Source: Holosporales bacterium | Lineage (GTDB): Bacteria > Pseudomonadota > Alphaproteobacteria > RUG11792 | Reading direction: 5' to 3' | DNA: 64,000 nucleotides | Assembly: GCA_031266135.1 (NCBI GenBank) | Contig: JAISBP010000023.1 | Coordinates: 1 to 64,000, forward strand | Shown: one piece after another, positions 57,057 to 64,000 of the stretch | Position numbering within the stretch: position 1 is the first letter of the stretch | Layout: every line of letters starts with the position of its first letter | The notes under the pieces: model-generated | Told to the model about the DNA's origin: nothing | Database searches by the model: none | The model's input: only the letters and a program-made list of their open reading frames with translations | Made by a program: the position numbers and the translations under genes

Positions 57057-57686
57057 TCAAATAATGGCCATCAGTTTTTCTTTGTCATTACTCAGCAGAG
57101 TATCGATATTCGCCAGGACTTTTTCGATGTCCCAGTTCCACCATTGAACCTGTAGTAGGATTTCGATTATATCATCCGGTAATCTCTTGCGGATTAGTTT
57201 GGCGGGGTTACCTCCCCATATCTCATAGGGCCCAATACTCTTCGTGATCAACGAATTCGTTCCAATGATTGCTCCGTTTGATATACGGACTCCCGGCATG
57301 ACGGTGACGTTATACCCAATCCAAACGTCGTTCTCAACCACGATATCGCCCTTCATCGGAAAAAACTCACCGAGCTTGTAGCGTTCGGCAATATCCCGTG
57401 AAAAAATCGAGAATGGAAACGTGGTCCAAACGGACATGTTATGAAGCATGCCGTTCATCAGGAATTTCACTCCACTGGCGATCTGGCAGAAACGCCCAAT
57501 GATCAGCCTGTCTCCAAGGAAATCGTAGTGATACATGACGTTCTTCTCGAAGTTGTGTACATCCTCCTCATCATCGTAATACGTATAATCACCAACGATG
57601 ATGTTGGGGCGCGTAATGATGTTCTTGAGGAAGCACACACGCTCCATCCCGATCATCGGATACTTTTCATCGGCCGAGGGAAACAT
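57057..57686 (-). CDS. Vat/CatB-family acetyltransferase
   Basis: 209-residue left-handed beta-helix acyltransferase of the Vat/CatB (xenobiotic acetyltransferase) family: GDYTYYDDEED, DRLIIGRFCQIASGVKFLMNGMLH with the catalytic His, KGDIVVENDVWIGYNVTVMPGV, and GGNPAKLIRKRL. Relatives inactivate streptogramin A or chloramphenicol with acetyl-CoA; whether this one confers resistance cannot be read. It follows the DUF2608-like gene by 7 bp, so it lies in an operon with the HEPN/MNT pair. AT-rich neighbours and this context suggest transfer. Confidence 0.85.
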   Translation of the reverse strand: MFPSADEKYPMIGMERVCFLKNIITRPNIIVGDYTYYDDEEDVHNFEKNVMYHYDFLGDRLIIGRFCQIASGVKFLMNGMLHNMSVWTTFPFSIFSRDIAERYKLGEFFPMKGDIVVENDVWIGYNVTVMPGVRISNGAIIGTNSLITKSIGPYEIWGGNPAKLIRKRLPDDIIEILLQVQWWNWDIEKVLANIDTLLSNDKEKLMAII

Positions 57687-57692
57687 ATATAT

Positions 57693-58529
57693 TCACCTTA
57701 CCACTGCTTTCGCGGCTTCCTCATCCGAAAGCCATATGCCCTTGTCCTTCAATGTTCTGAACTGAAACTCCGCCGTTTTTTCTGAAAATGGGAAATTGGG
57801 AACAATCTTCTCGGCTTCCAAATACTCAATACCTACAAACTGAATACCATCAGATTTGCAGTATTCCGCGACGTCATGAATATTCCCTATTCCGTCGTCT
57901 ATGAATATGATTTTCTTAGGCCTCATTCCGGAGTGTGCGATGAATTTATTTAGACATACATCCTTTGATAAATCACCGCAAAATATAACACCTTTGTAAA
58001 AAGCTGAGCTGGTCGAGAATTTTTTCTGAGGTGTATTTGGCCATGACTTTTCAAAATGGTATCCGAATGAATTTAGATTATCAGTTCTCCAAACTTTCGG
58101 ATCTTTTATATGGCCGAATGGAGAGGCAGAAAATCCCGTCAACACAACGACGCGAATATTTTTATCCTGGAGATTCTTTACAAGGATTGGCATTTTATTA
58201 TTTACGAGTTGCCCTTGGCCGGAAGATACCATGATGGATAATACTTCCGTTACGTCCGATTTCCCCATATATTTTTCAAAAAGTTTCCTGGACATCTCGC
58301 GATTCTTCTTTTTCATTATTTGTATGGTATTGGCCACCAAAACGCCGTCGCAATCAAATACAACGAGAGTATTCTCATCAATTTGTGCGAGTTCTGTTTC
58401 AATGTCCTCCACCTTATCGGTAGTAATAATCTTCGCTACCAGATGATCCTGATGCATTTTTTGAACCTTTTCTGTACAGCCACATAATAAAAACGGTACC
58501 ATAAGTAATCCAATAAACTTCGATCTCAT
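57693..58529 (-). CDS. DUF2608-like HAD-fold lipoprotein
   Basis: 278 residues from ATG 58529: lipoprotein signal with lipobox LLCGC, then a HAD-like fold, DCDGVLVAN (the D-x-D-G catalytic motif), VVVLTGFSAS (second motif) and IFIDDGIGNI (third motif). It resembles the DUF2608 proteins abundant in Legionella and Holosporales. Phosphatase activity is plausible. The start overlaps the HEPN gene stop by 4 bp, and AGAGGAAAT precedes it. Being surface- or periplasm-attached in this islet suggests a host-interaction role (inference). Confidence 0.75.
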   Translation of the reverse strand: MRSKFIGLLMVPFLLCGCTEKVQKMHQDHLVAKIITTDKVEDIETELAQIDENTLVVFDCDGVLVANTIQIMKKKNREMSRKLFEKYMGKSDVTEVLSIMVSSGQGQLVNNKMPILVKNLQDKNIRVVVLTGFSASPFGHIKDPKVWRTDNLNSFGYHFEKSWPNTPQKKFSTSSAFYKGVIFCGDLSKDVCLNKFIAHSGMRPKKIIFIDDGIGNIHDVAEYCKSDGIQFVGIEYLEAEKIVPNFPFSEKTAEFQFRTLKDKGIWLSDEEAAKAVVR

Positions 58530-58879
58530 ATTTCCTCTTCTAAAATCGCTCTCTTTATGATCAAAAACTCTCGATACAAACTTGGTAAATCTTGAGTAAT
58601 TACGTTCCAAACAACTGTCATGTCAACGCCTTCGAGATAATCATGTACCAGGATATTCCTGAATCCTGCAATGTCTCTCCACGGAATATTATCATATTTA
58701 TCTTTTATTTCTTGAGATAGTTTTTGAGTCGATTCGGATAGAATTTGTAGATTTCTCAAAACAGCGTCGCATAACATTCTGTTTTCAAGAAAATCATCTA
58801 AAGAAACTCCGGAAACGTAGGACTCTATTACCTCTGCCACCTCCATGATATGGGCTATATACAGTGCATCACCTTTCAT
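58526..58879 (-). CDS. HEPN-domain ribonuclease toxin (HepT type)
   Basis: 117-residue all-helical DUF86/HEPN protein with the R-x4-H-x-Y motif as RNILVHDY, the catalytic site of HepT-type RNases. Paired with the MNT nucleotidyltransferase next to it (overlap ATGA), which in known systems adds AMP to the tyrosine to silence the toxin. A toxin-antitoxin or abortive-infection module. 3' end overlaps the DUF2608-like gene. Confidence 0.88.
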   Translation of the reverse strand: MKGDALYIAHIMEVAEVIESYVSGVSLDDFLENRMLCDAVLRNLQILSESTQKLSQEIKDKYDNIPWRDIAGFRNILVHDYLEGVDMTVVWNVITQDLPSLYREFLIIKRAILEEEI

Positions 58880-59166
58880 AGAAACTGAGCTTCCTTCATG
58901 ATTTGATCGGCGATGGTGTGATGTAGGCGTCCCTCAAAAACGATGTCTACTTTTTTATTCAGGAGCTCTTCGACTTTCCATTTGAAGCGGCCGATGTCCA
59001 TTAAACTTGTGGTTTTTTTTGCAGAAATAAGGAAATCAATGTCGCTGTTATCTGTGGCATCCCCACGGACAGTCGACCCAAAAACTTTTACGCTAACGAC
59101 TCCGCATTCATCGGCCAATTCCAAGATTCGTTCTCTGAATTTAATTCGCAGATTCGATAATTTCAT
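58876..59166 (-). CDS. MNT-domain nucleotidyltransferase antitoxin (MntA type)
   Basis: 96-residue minimal nucleotidyltransferase: GSTVRGDATDNSDIDFLI is the G-S-x-A/V-R-G-x-x-x-x-x-S-D-I-D signature, and KVDIVFEG carries the third carboxylate. First gene of the operon. In known HEPN/MNT systems it AMPylates the HEPN partner. Gene order antitoxin then toxin is usual. The start has a weak Shine-Dalgarno site. Confidence 0.88.
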   Translation of the reverse strand: MKLSNLRIKFRERILELADECGVVSVKVFGSTVRGDATDNSDIDFLISAKKTTSLMDIGRFKWKVEELLNKKVDIVFEGRLHHTIADQIMKEAQFL

Positions 59167-59256
59167 TTTTTAAAGACTTGCAGCTACGTGCTTCGGTCGC
59201 GATCTTATCATAAAAAATAATAGACCTAATAATATATTTCTTCCCTCTACAATCAG

Positions 59257-59282
59257 GGTGTGACTCATGGTAGAGTCACACC
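59257..59282. promoter_or_regulatory. perfect 10-bp inverted repeat upstream of the HEPN/MNT operon
   Basis: GGTGTGACTC (59257-59266) and GAGTCACACC (59273-59282) with a 6-bp loop. It lies about 90 bp upstream of mntA and downstream of the secreted gene at 59387. There is no T-run on either side, so it is not a plain terminator; an operator is possible, as type II and VII systems often self-regulate. Confidence 0.5.
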
Positions 59283-59386
59283 GAACTCCAGGAGAGATTA
59301 TATGTACGCTGGCAAGCATTTGAGCCTAGGATTGGCGCCCCAATAAACTGATTACTGAGAGTTTGAAAAGAGATCTGCTCACTTCT

Positions 59387-59704
59387 TTACGAACAGAACC
59401 ACATGTAGTCACCGTACCAATAATTAAGTTCAGCAACAGAATTCCACCACAAGATTTCATTTATATCGGGCATATAAGGAGCACAATAGTAATAGCTCCA
59501 ATATGCCGCTGGTTCAGCATAATTAATCCAACCTGCAGGATAGTAATAACTGTAGTCTATATAATCAGCATCATCATAAGGGCAATACACTGAAATATCA
59601 TCTTCTTCATCAGTACTATAATCTTGTGTCGCATAACATCCAGGATTTGTTTCTAATACTGTAAGTATCCCAATAATTCCTAATATTTGACATGGTTTAT
59701 TCAT
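59387..59704 (-). CDS. secreted Tyr/Asp-rich protein, 105 aa
   Basis: Signal peptide (MNKPCQILGIIGILTVLETNPGCYA) then a short mature part very rich in Tyr, Asp, Trp and Pro (about 19% Tyr), with no repeats of fixed length. GGAGGAT precedes the ATG. Such compositions occur in extracellular or surface-attached proteins. Unknown family; ORFan. Confidence 0.65.
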   Translation of the reverse strand: MNKPCQILGIIGILTVLETNPGCYATQDYSTDEEDDISVYCPYDDADYIDYSYYYPAGWINYAEPAAYWSYYYCAPYMPDINEILWWNSVAELNYWYGDYMWFCS

Positions 59705-60066
59705 TTTGTAATCCTCCTATAAATTAACAATAATATTCTATAAAATAATGATTAAAAAATAATGAATTTAACTATTATTACGATAGTATTTTTCAGAATT
59801 ATTTTTTATGCTTCGATCATACGGTAATCGAATGCTTAGAGAATACTATTGCCTTTATGCTTTCACTGAGTTATGAGTTTTTTACTGATAGAAAGAGTAT
59901 ACTTATAATCATCATACAACGAATGCTTAAAACTCACTGTTAAGGCAAAAAATATTATGTTTCTGAAGTGAAACGAGTAAATCAGTAAATATTCTTTTTT
60001 ACAGAAAAATATTCCCTGCAAATTAACGAATTCTTAATGTTTTTATGCTATTTTCTTATACACCAT

Positions 60067-60085
60067 CCCAAACCCCCACCCACCC
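60067..60085 (-). other. G-quadruplex motif
   Basis: On the minus strand GGGTGGGTGGGGGTTTGGG: four G-tracts of three or more with loops of 1, 1 and 3, a strong quadruplex pattern in otherwise AT-rich DNA. The flanking CCCGG...CCGGG (60083-60098) makes a 5-bp hairpin next to it. Confidence 0.75.
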
Positions 60086-60108
60086 GGGGCCGTCCGGGCT
60101 CTAGATCT

Positions 60109-60146
60109 TGTATCTTGTATTCATTCAAGATACACTTGAGTGTATC
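60109..60146 (+). promoter_or_regulatory. two mutually exclusive hairpins
   Basis: Hairpin A pairs TGTATCTTG (60109-60117) with CAAGATACA (60126-60134). Hairpin B pairs GATACAC (60129-60135) with GTGTATC (60140-60146), loop TTGA. They share 60129-60134, so only one can form at a time. It looks like an attenuator or small-RNA fold, 150 bp upstream of the MotA/TolQ-like gene. No U-run follows. Confidence 0.5.
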
Positions 60147-60295
60147 ACATTTTGTTTAATAAAACGTTAATGAGCCATAATTTTTATGAAGAAATAAATC
60201 CAACAATATCAATAGTGTAATGGCTGCACTTACGAAATCAAATGAGTACATATATTCATTACTGGTAAAAAATTCACTGATCATATAACATAGGG

Positions 60296-61438
60296 TTGGA
60301 TAAGGGTAATCTAAGCGATTTGTTTTTTATGATTCTTGGTTCTGCAAAGTTCTGCCTTATCCGAATTTCTGCGTTTCTTGCAGCTATCCTTGCTTTAGCG
60401 TTTGTTTTGTTTGATATTTTAAAGAATGCATTTTTGTATAATATTCAAATAAATACCGTCATCTTTCTTAGCTTTTTCTCTGGTGTATTGTTCATTTATT
60501 GTGGAATCTTAAAATACGATAAAGAATATACTAATTTGATGAGATTTGATACTCTATCAAAAACTGACCTTAATAAATTAAAGTTTTTAAAGCCTATTCA
60601 TATCTATATTTCAAAGAATCATAAAATCGTGTCTCAGGCTAAGCTCCAGACTATCCTCGCGAGTATGGAACGGAAAATAGATGATTTCTCAGCAATTCCT
60701 AAATATATTTCTGGCATCCTCATTTTCTTGGGTTTATTGGGGACGTTTTGGGGCCTGTCACATACGATAGGGAATGTCGCCAATATCATAGATAACCTCG
60801 GGATAGAGAACGCTGATTCCACGGCTGCCTTCATGAAATTGAAGGACAGCCTCAAGATACCATTATCTGGAATGGGTATTGCGTTTGGGTGCTCTCTATT
60901 CGGATTAGCTAGTTCCCTCATCATCGGATTCCTGAATATTAATCTGAAAAAGGTATCTGATGCTTTTTTTAGCATTGTCGAAGAATGGATTATAAAAAAT
61001 GCCGTGAGTTTTGATGCGGTTGATAATGCACTTGAATATCACGGACAAATCTTTTCGATGGGGCTCCTCGAGAAGACCATCGAAACTATATACGCATTTC
61101 AGACCCAGCTTAAAGAGCTCGACGGAGATCGAATCAATTTAGCCACCTTGTTGAGTGAAACGTATACTAAAATATCGAGGTTATCCGATACGCTGCTCTC
61201 CAACCAAGAAGTCGTCAAAGTACTCGGGAAGAATCAGATCGAGCTACAGGGTATGGTGAAGAAGATGGCCGATGTATACTGGAAAGACATCGCCGAGAAA
61301 TTAACTTCGATAAATAGTACAATAAGTTCAATGGCGAGTTATTCGTCAGTCAACCGAGATTATATCGTAGAAAATTTAGGGCAGGATATACGGCTGATTT
61401 CCAAGACGCTTTCATCTCTCATGAGGGATGATCAGTGA
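60296..61438 (+). CDS. MotA/TolQ/ExbB-like proton-channel protein
   Basis: 380 residues, TTG start at 60296. Two N-terminal membrane helices, a third and fourth around [18 protein letters not shown] (family signature with G-L-L-G-T-F-x-G-L) and [22 protein letters not shown], then a long coiled-coil tail (residues 240-375). Relatives use ion flow to drive a partner with a peptidoglycan-binding domain. No partner is adjacent; prfA follows with a 4-bp overlap. It could be an energiser for envelope maintenance. Confidence 0.75.
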   Translation: MDKGNLSDLFFMILGSAKFCLIRISAFLAAILALAFVLFDILKNAFLYNIQINTVIFLSFFSGVLFIYCGILKYDKEYTNLMRFDTLSKTDLNKLKFLKPIHIYISKNHKIVSQAKLQTILASMERKIDDFSAIPKYISGILIFLGLLGTFWGLSHTIGNVANIIDNLGIENADSTAAFMKLKDSLKIPLSGMGIAFGCSLFGLASSLIIGFLNINLKKVSDAFFSIVEEWIIKNAVSFDAVDNALEYHGQIFSMGLLEKTIETIYAFQTQLKELDGDRINLATLLSETYTKISRLSDTLLSNQEVVKVLGKNQIELQGMVKKMADVYWKDIAEKLTSINSTISSMASYSSVNRDYIVENLGQDIRLISKTLSSLMRDDQ

Positions 61439-62508
61439 ATTCTGATTTTCGAGGTAAGTTAAATTCGATTTTAGAGAGGTATGAATCGATTGAAAATCAG
61501 ATGAATACTGCCGTTGATTTCGATCAGCAGGAATTCGTTAGATTATCTAAAGAACTATCTGAATTAGGTGATATCGCAAAGGAAATAAAGAGGCTATTTG
61601 AAAAAGAAAAAGAGCTACAAAATAATATCGAAATTCTGGATGGTGACGATGATGAAGAATTAAAGGCACTGGCAGCCCAGGAGATTGAATCCATTAATGA
61701 TGCCATCGCTGAGTCTGAGGAGCGTATCAAGATCTTGCTACTCCCCAAGGATATCGATGATGAAAAGGGGGCAATCCTGGAGATTAGGGCTGGGACCGGT
61801 GGAGATGAGGCCGGTCTCTTCGCGGCCGAGCTATTCAAGATGTATGAAATGTACGCCTCAGTTCGCGGATGGAACTTCGAAGTCTTGGAATTTTCCGAGA
61901 GCGGAATAGGGGCCATCAAGGGGGCGAGTGCAAGCATATCCGGCAAGGGTGTGTTCGCTCGGCTTAAGTTTGAATCGGGGGTTCATCGAGTGCAGAGGGT
62001 CCCAGAGACGGAGGTGTCAGGCCGAATCCATACGTCCGCCGCGACGGTGGCCGTCCTGCCCGAGGCCGAAGAAGTCGATATCAGTATCGATGAAAAGGAT
62101 CTACAGATCGATACGTATAGGGCCTCGGGGGCCGGTGGACAACACGTCAATAAGACGGATAGCGCCGTTCGGATAACCCATATCCCGACGGGTACAGTAG
62201 TCGCCGTCCAGGACGAAAGATCACAGCACAAGAATAAATCTCGGGCCATGAAGATACTCCGAGCCAAGATCTACGAAAACGAGAAGATGAAGCTGGAATC
62301 ATCGAGGTCTGAGAGTAGGCGAGGGATGGTGGGGAGTGGCGACAGATCCGAGAGGATTAGGACCTATAACTTCCCACAGGGGAGGGTATCCGATCACCGC
62401 ATCAATCTCACACTCTATAAAATAGATAGTATCATGGATGGGTCTTCCCTCGATGAAATCATCGATAAATTGATAGAACACGATCAAGCCGAAAAGTTAA
62501 AAGGGTAA
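61435..62508 (+). CDS. prfA: peptide chain release factor 1
   Basis: 357 residues, GTG start overlapping the previous stop. Stop-codon tripeptide region [23 protein letters not shown] fits RF1 (P-x-T), and the catalytic GGQ is in [16 protein letters not shown]-terminal coiled coil is normal. prmC (hemK), which often follows, is absent. Confidence 0.97.
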   Translation: MNSDFRGKLNSILERYESIENQMNTAVDFDQQEFVRLSKELSELGDIAKEIKRLFEKEKELQNNIEILDGDDDEELKALAAQEIESINDAIAESEERIKILLLPKDIDDEKGAILEIRAGTGGDEAGLFAAELFKMYEMYASVRGWNFEVLEFSESGIGAIKGASASISGKGVFARLKFESGVHRVQRVPETEVSGRIHTSAATVAVLPEAEEVDISIDEKDLQIDTYRASGAGGQHVNKTDSAVRITHIPTGTVVAVQDERSQHKNKSRAMKILRAKIYENEKMKLESSRSESRRGMVGSGDRSERIRTYNFPQGRVSDHRINLTLYKIDSIMDGSSLDEIIDKLIEHDQAEKLKG

Positions 62509-62679
62509 GATGATTGTAAAATTGCGGAAGATGACTTTTAAAAAATTTGCTTCAGATCCTTTCTCAGAATTTGTTATGAGGTAGCTCTGGTATTCTCTGA
62601 AGAATCTAATGCTTCAATGACACTTGCTTGCTATAATGGTGCTTTTGAAACGAGAAACATTCTTATATGATTCGTGTGT

Positions 62680-63462
62680 ATGTCTTTTTACTTAGTTGAT
62701 TCTTTTACGGATGACCATTTTAAAGGTAATCCCGCTGGTGTGTTCATAGTCGATGAATTTCCTGACCACTACTCAATGCAAAGATTGGCGAATTATTACG
62801 ATTGGTCGGAAATAGCTTTCGTGAGGCATCTAGCTGGAGACAGGTACTGCATAAGATGGTTCTCACCGCTGGATGAAGCTCCATTATGTGGGCATGCAAC
62901 TCTAGCCGCAGCTCATGTGATATCTAAACGTGGCACGTCACATAATGATGTAATGACTTTCGAATATAATACCGGAACGATTCAGGCACGTTTAAATCAA
63001 GATTCAAGTATTACGATGTCTTTTGTCGTTAAACCAATTCATAAATGCTCTGATGTTCCATTTTCGGTTGAAGAGATACTAGGTATTAATCAGTATACAG
63101 AAATATTGAAAGATGATTTAATATATGTAATCGTCATGAAATCATCTGATGATGTCTTAAATGCAGTTCCAAATTTCGAATTGATCAAAAAAATAGATGC
63201 ACGTGCCATCGCCATCACTGCCTCTCAAAACGGTGCTTTCGATTTCAGTTCTAGATACTTCGCACCGAAGGTTGGTATATACGAAGATCCAGTTTGCGGA
63301 TCGATGCATTGTAGGCTCGCATATTACTGGCGAACAGTGCTCGGTAAAACACGGTTTAAAGCTTATCAGCCATCCAGTCGTACTGGAGTTTTAGGAGTTG
63401 AAATTGTGGATAACACAGTGAACTTGACTGGAAAAGCAGTAATAGTTTGTGAGTTTAAGTAG
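62680..63462 (+). CDS. PhzF-family isomerase/epimerase-like protein
   Basis: 260 residues from ATG 62680 (MSFYLVDSFTDDHFKGNPAGVFI); the GTG at 62674 adds two residues. PhzF signatures: FKGNPAGV, the catalytic Glu in DWSEIAFV, IRWFSPLDEAPLCGHATLAAAHVI, and the second-lobe EDPVCGSMHCRLAYYW. The fold is a diaminopimelate-epimerase-like pair of lobes. The specific reaction outside phenazine synthesis is generally unknown. Confidence 0.9.
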   Translation: MSFYLVDSFTDDHFKGNPAGVFIVDEFPDHYSMQRLANYYDWSEIAFVRHLAGDRYCIRWFSPLDEAPLCGHATLAAAHVISKRGTSHNDVMTFEYNTGTIQARLNQDSSITMSFVVKPIHKCSDVPFSVEEILGINQYTEILKDDLIYVIVMKSSDDVLNAVPNFELIKKIDARAIAITASQNGAFDFSSRYFAPKVGIYEDPVCGSMHCRLAYYWRTVLGKTRFKAYQPSSRTGVLGVEIVDNTVNLTGKAVIVCEFK

Positions 63463-63567
63463 ATGCACTTTAATTTACAGGTTAATTGAGGAAATACTTT
63501 TTTCTCGAAAATAAAATATTTCCAATGGTATTCTTGTATATTTCTAAAAAAACAATTGGCGAAGCTC

Positions 63568-64000
63568 TTATCGCGTTCTCGCAAATGTCCATTCATCAGG
63601 TTGATTATTTTTGCCATTCTTAGGCACATTGTTCTTTGCCGGAAGCGAACCATTGTTTATTGCAATACTACGGAGTATTTGGTCGTTTGAAATACTCCCC
63701 CAAGCATTCGGATTCGAATTTCGGAACAAATCGCTGACGGCCTGCTTCGCTTTCTCAGTGAGTGTATCATCTGCTTTGACTGCAGAAGCAGTATTATTAT
63801 TAGCCGGATTAGTGGCACTACTTTCCGAATTCTTACTGCTAAATATCCCACTATTATTCAATTTTATCAAAATGTCCGCCACGCCATTCATAGAACCTGT
63901 TAAGTTGTTACTCGCGTATCCTTGTGAGGAAATTATATATACTAAGGAGAATATCATCACAATACAGCGTTTTAAAATAGATTTGTTAGCGCTTACTGAA
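63568..64000 (-). CDS. secreted protein of unknown function, 5' end probably beyond the window
   Basis: The frame stays open to the right edge. Nearest starts are GTG 63960 and ATG 63957, but the residues just upstream (NKSILKRCIV) would supply the positive n-region of a signal peptide ending SSQGYA, so the true start is likely past 64000. The mature part is Asn/Ser/Ala-rich with low-complexity linkers and no known motif. It converges with the PhzF gene. Confidence 0.55.
   Translation of the reverse strand, partial: SVSANKSILKRCIVMIFSLVYIISSQGYASNNLTGSMNGVADILIKLNNSGIFSSKNSESSATNPANNNTASAVKADDTLTEKAKQAVSDLFRNSNPNAWGSISNDQILRSIAINNGSLPAKNNVPKNGKNNQPDEWTFARTR

Larger units (their letters stand above)
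59705..60295. other. 591-bp intergenic region with structured DNA
   Basis: Long gene-free stretch, AT-rich on both sides of a GC-rich island at 60067-60100. It contains a decayed copy of the 7493-7604 repeat (59915-59982), a G-quadruplex motif (60067-60085), a small GC hairpin and two alternative hairpins (60109-60146). No ORF of merit, no tRNA and no known riboswitch recognised. Confidence 0.65.

Noticed and set aside
60100-60150. Possible fourth copy of the palindromic element, because CTTGAGTGTATCAC resembles CTTGAGTGTACACC of adk
   Set aside because: Only about 14 bases match, and none of the other blocks of the element are present.

Overview
The window looks like the chromosome of a host-associated, probably obligately intracellular alphaproteobacterium of the Rickettsiales/Holosporales kind. 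The grounds are the alphaproteobacterial run str - S10 - spc - secY - adk - rpsM - rpsK - rpoA - rplQ, single housekeeping genes separated by lineage-specific secreted proteins, moderate-to-low GC, palindromic repeats sitting in frame inside genes (as in Rickettsia), and effector-like genes (HExxH proteins resembling peptidase M91, a secreted GT8-type glycosyltransferase, a DUF2608-like protein). I see no rRNA, tRNA or CRISPR. The genus cannot be fixed from this sequence alone.

Layout. 0-9.8 kb: secreted proteins of unknown function around tatC, dusB, a secreted GT8-like protein, an MFS carrier and a glycine-rich membrane protein pair. 9.8-26.8 kb: mostly housekeeping (nuoH, tolB, a PAP2 protein, ftsY, a dicarboxylate/amino-acid symporter, hrcA, ymdB, surA, tyrS, dnaN, pepA) with more secreted ORFans, one with an in-frame stop and one with a probable frameshift. 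27-32 kb: a secreted coiled-coil protein, grpE-cysS, and a PIF1/RecD-like helicase whose 3' end carries a good promoter for the str operon. 32-50.8 kb: about 35 same-strand translation and secretion genes ending in bamE and tsaE. 50.9-59.7 kb: an accessory islet on the minus strand built by tandem duplication (two units of secreted protein + M91-like protein, two units of a repeat-module protein, one M91-like/module fusion, a small transposon-like inverted-repeat element), then a Vat-like acetyltransferase, a DUF2608-like lipoprotein and a HEPN/MNT toxin-antitoxin pair. 59.7-64 kb: a structured 590-bp intergenic region, a MotA/TolQ-like protein, prfA, a PhzF-family protein and a secreted protein running off the edge.

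Most notable: (1) a palindromic repeat present three times, twice in frame inside essential genes (rpmD/L30 and adk) and once between genes; its translation resembles what I remember of Rickettsia RPE1. (2) A duplicated effector islet with a reused C-terminal module, decayed copies, a 137-bp inverted-repeat insertion with 7-bp direct repeats at the start of a lost third copy, and hairpins that mask Shine-Dalgarno sites. (3) A G-quadruplex motif followed by two mutually exclusive hairpins at 60.07-60.15 kb. All functions are inferred by reading; no database search was run.
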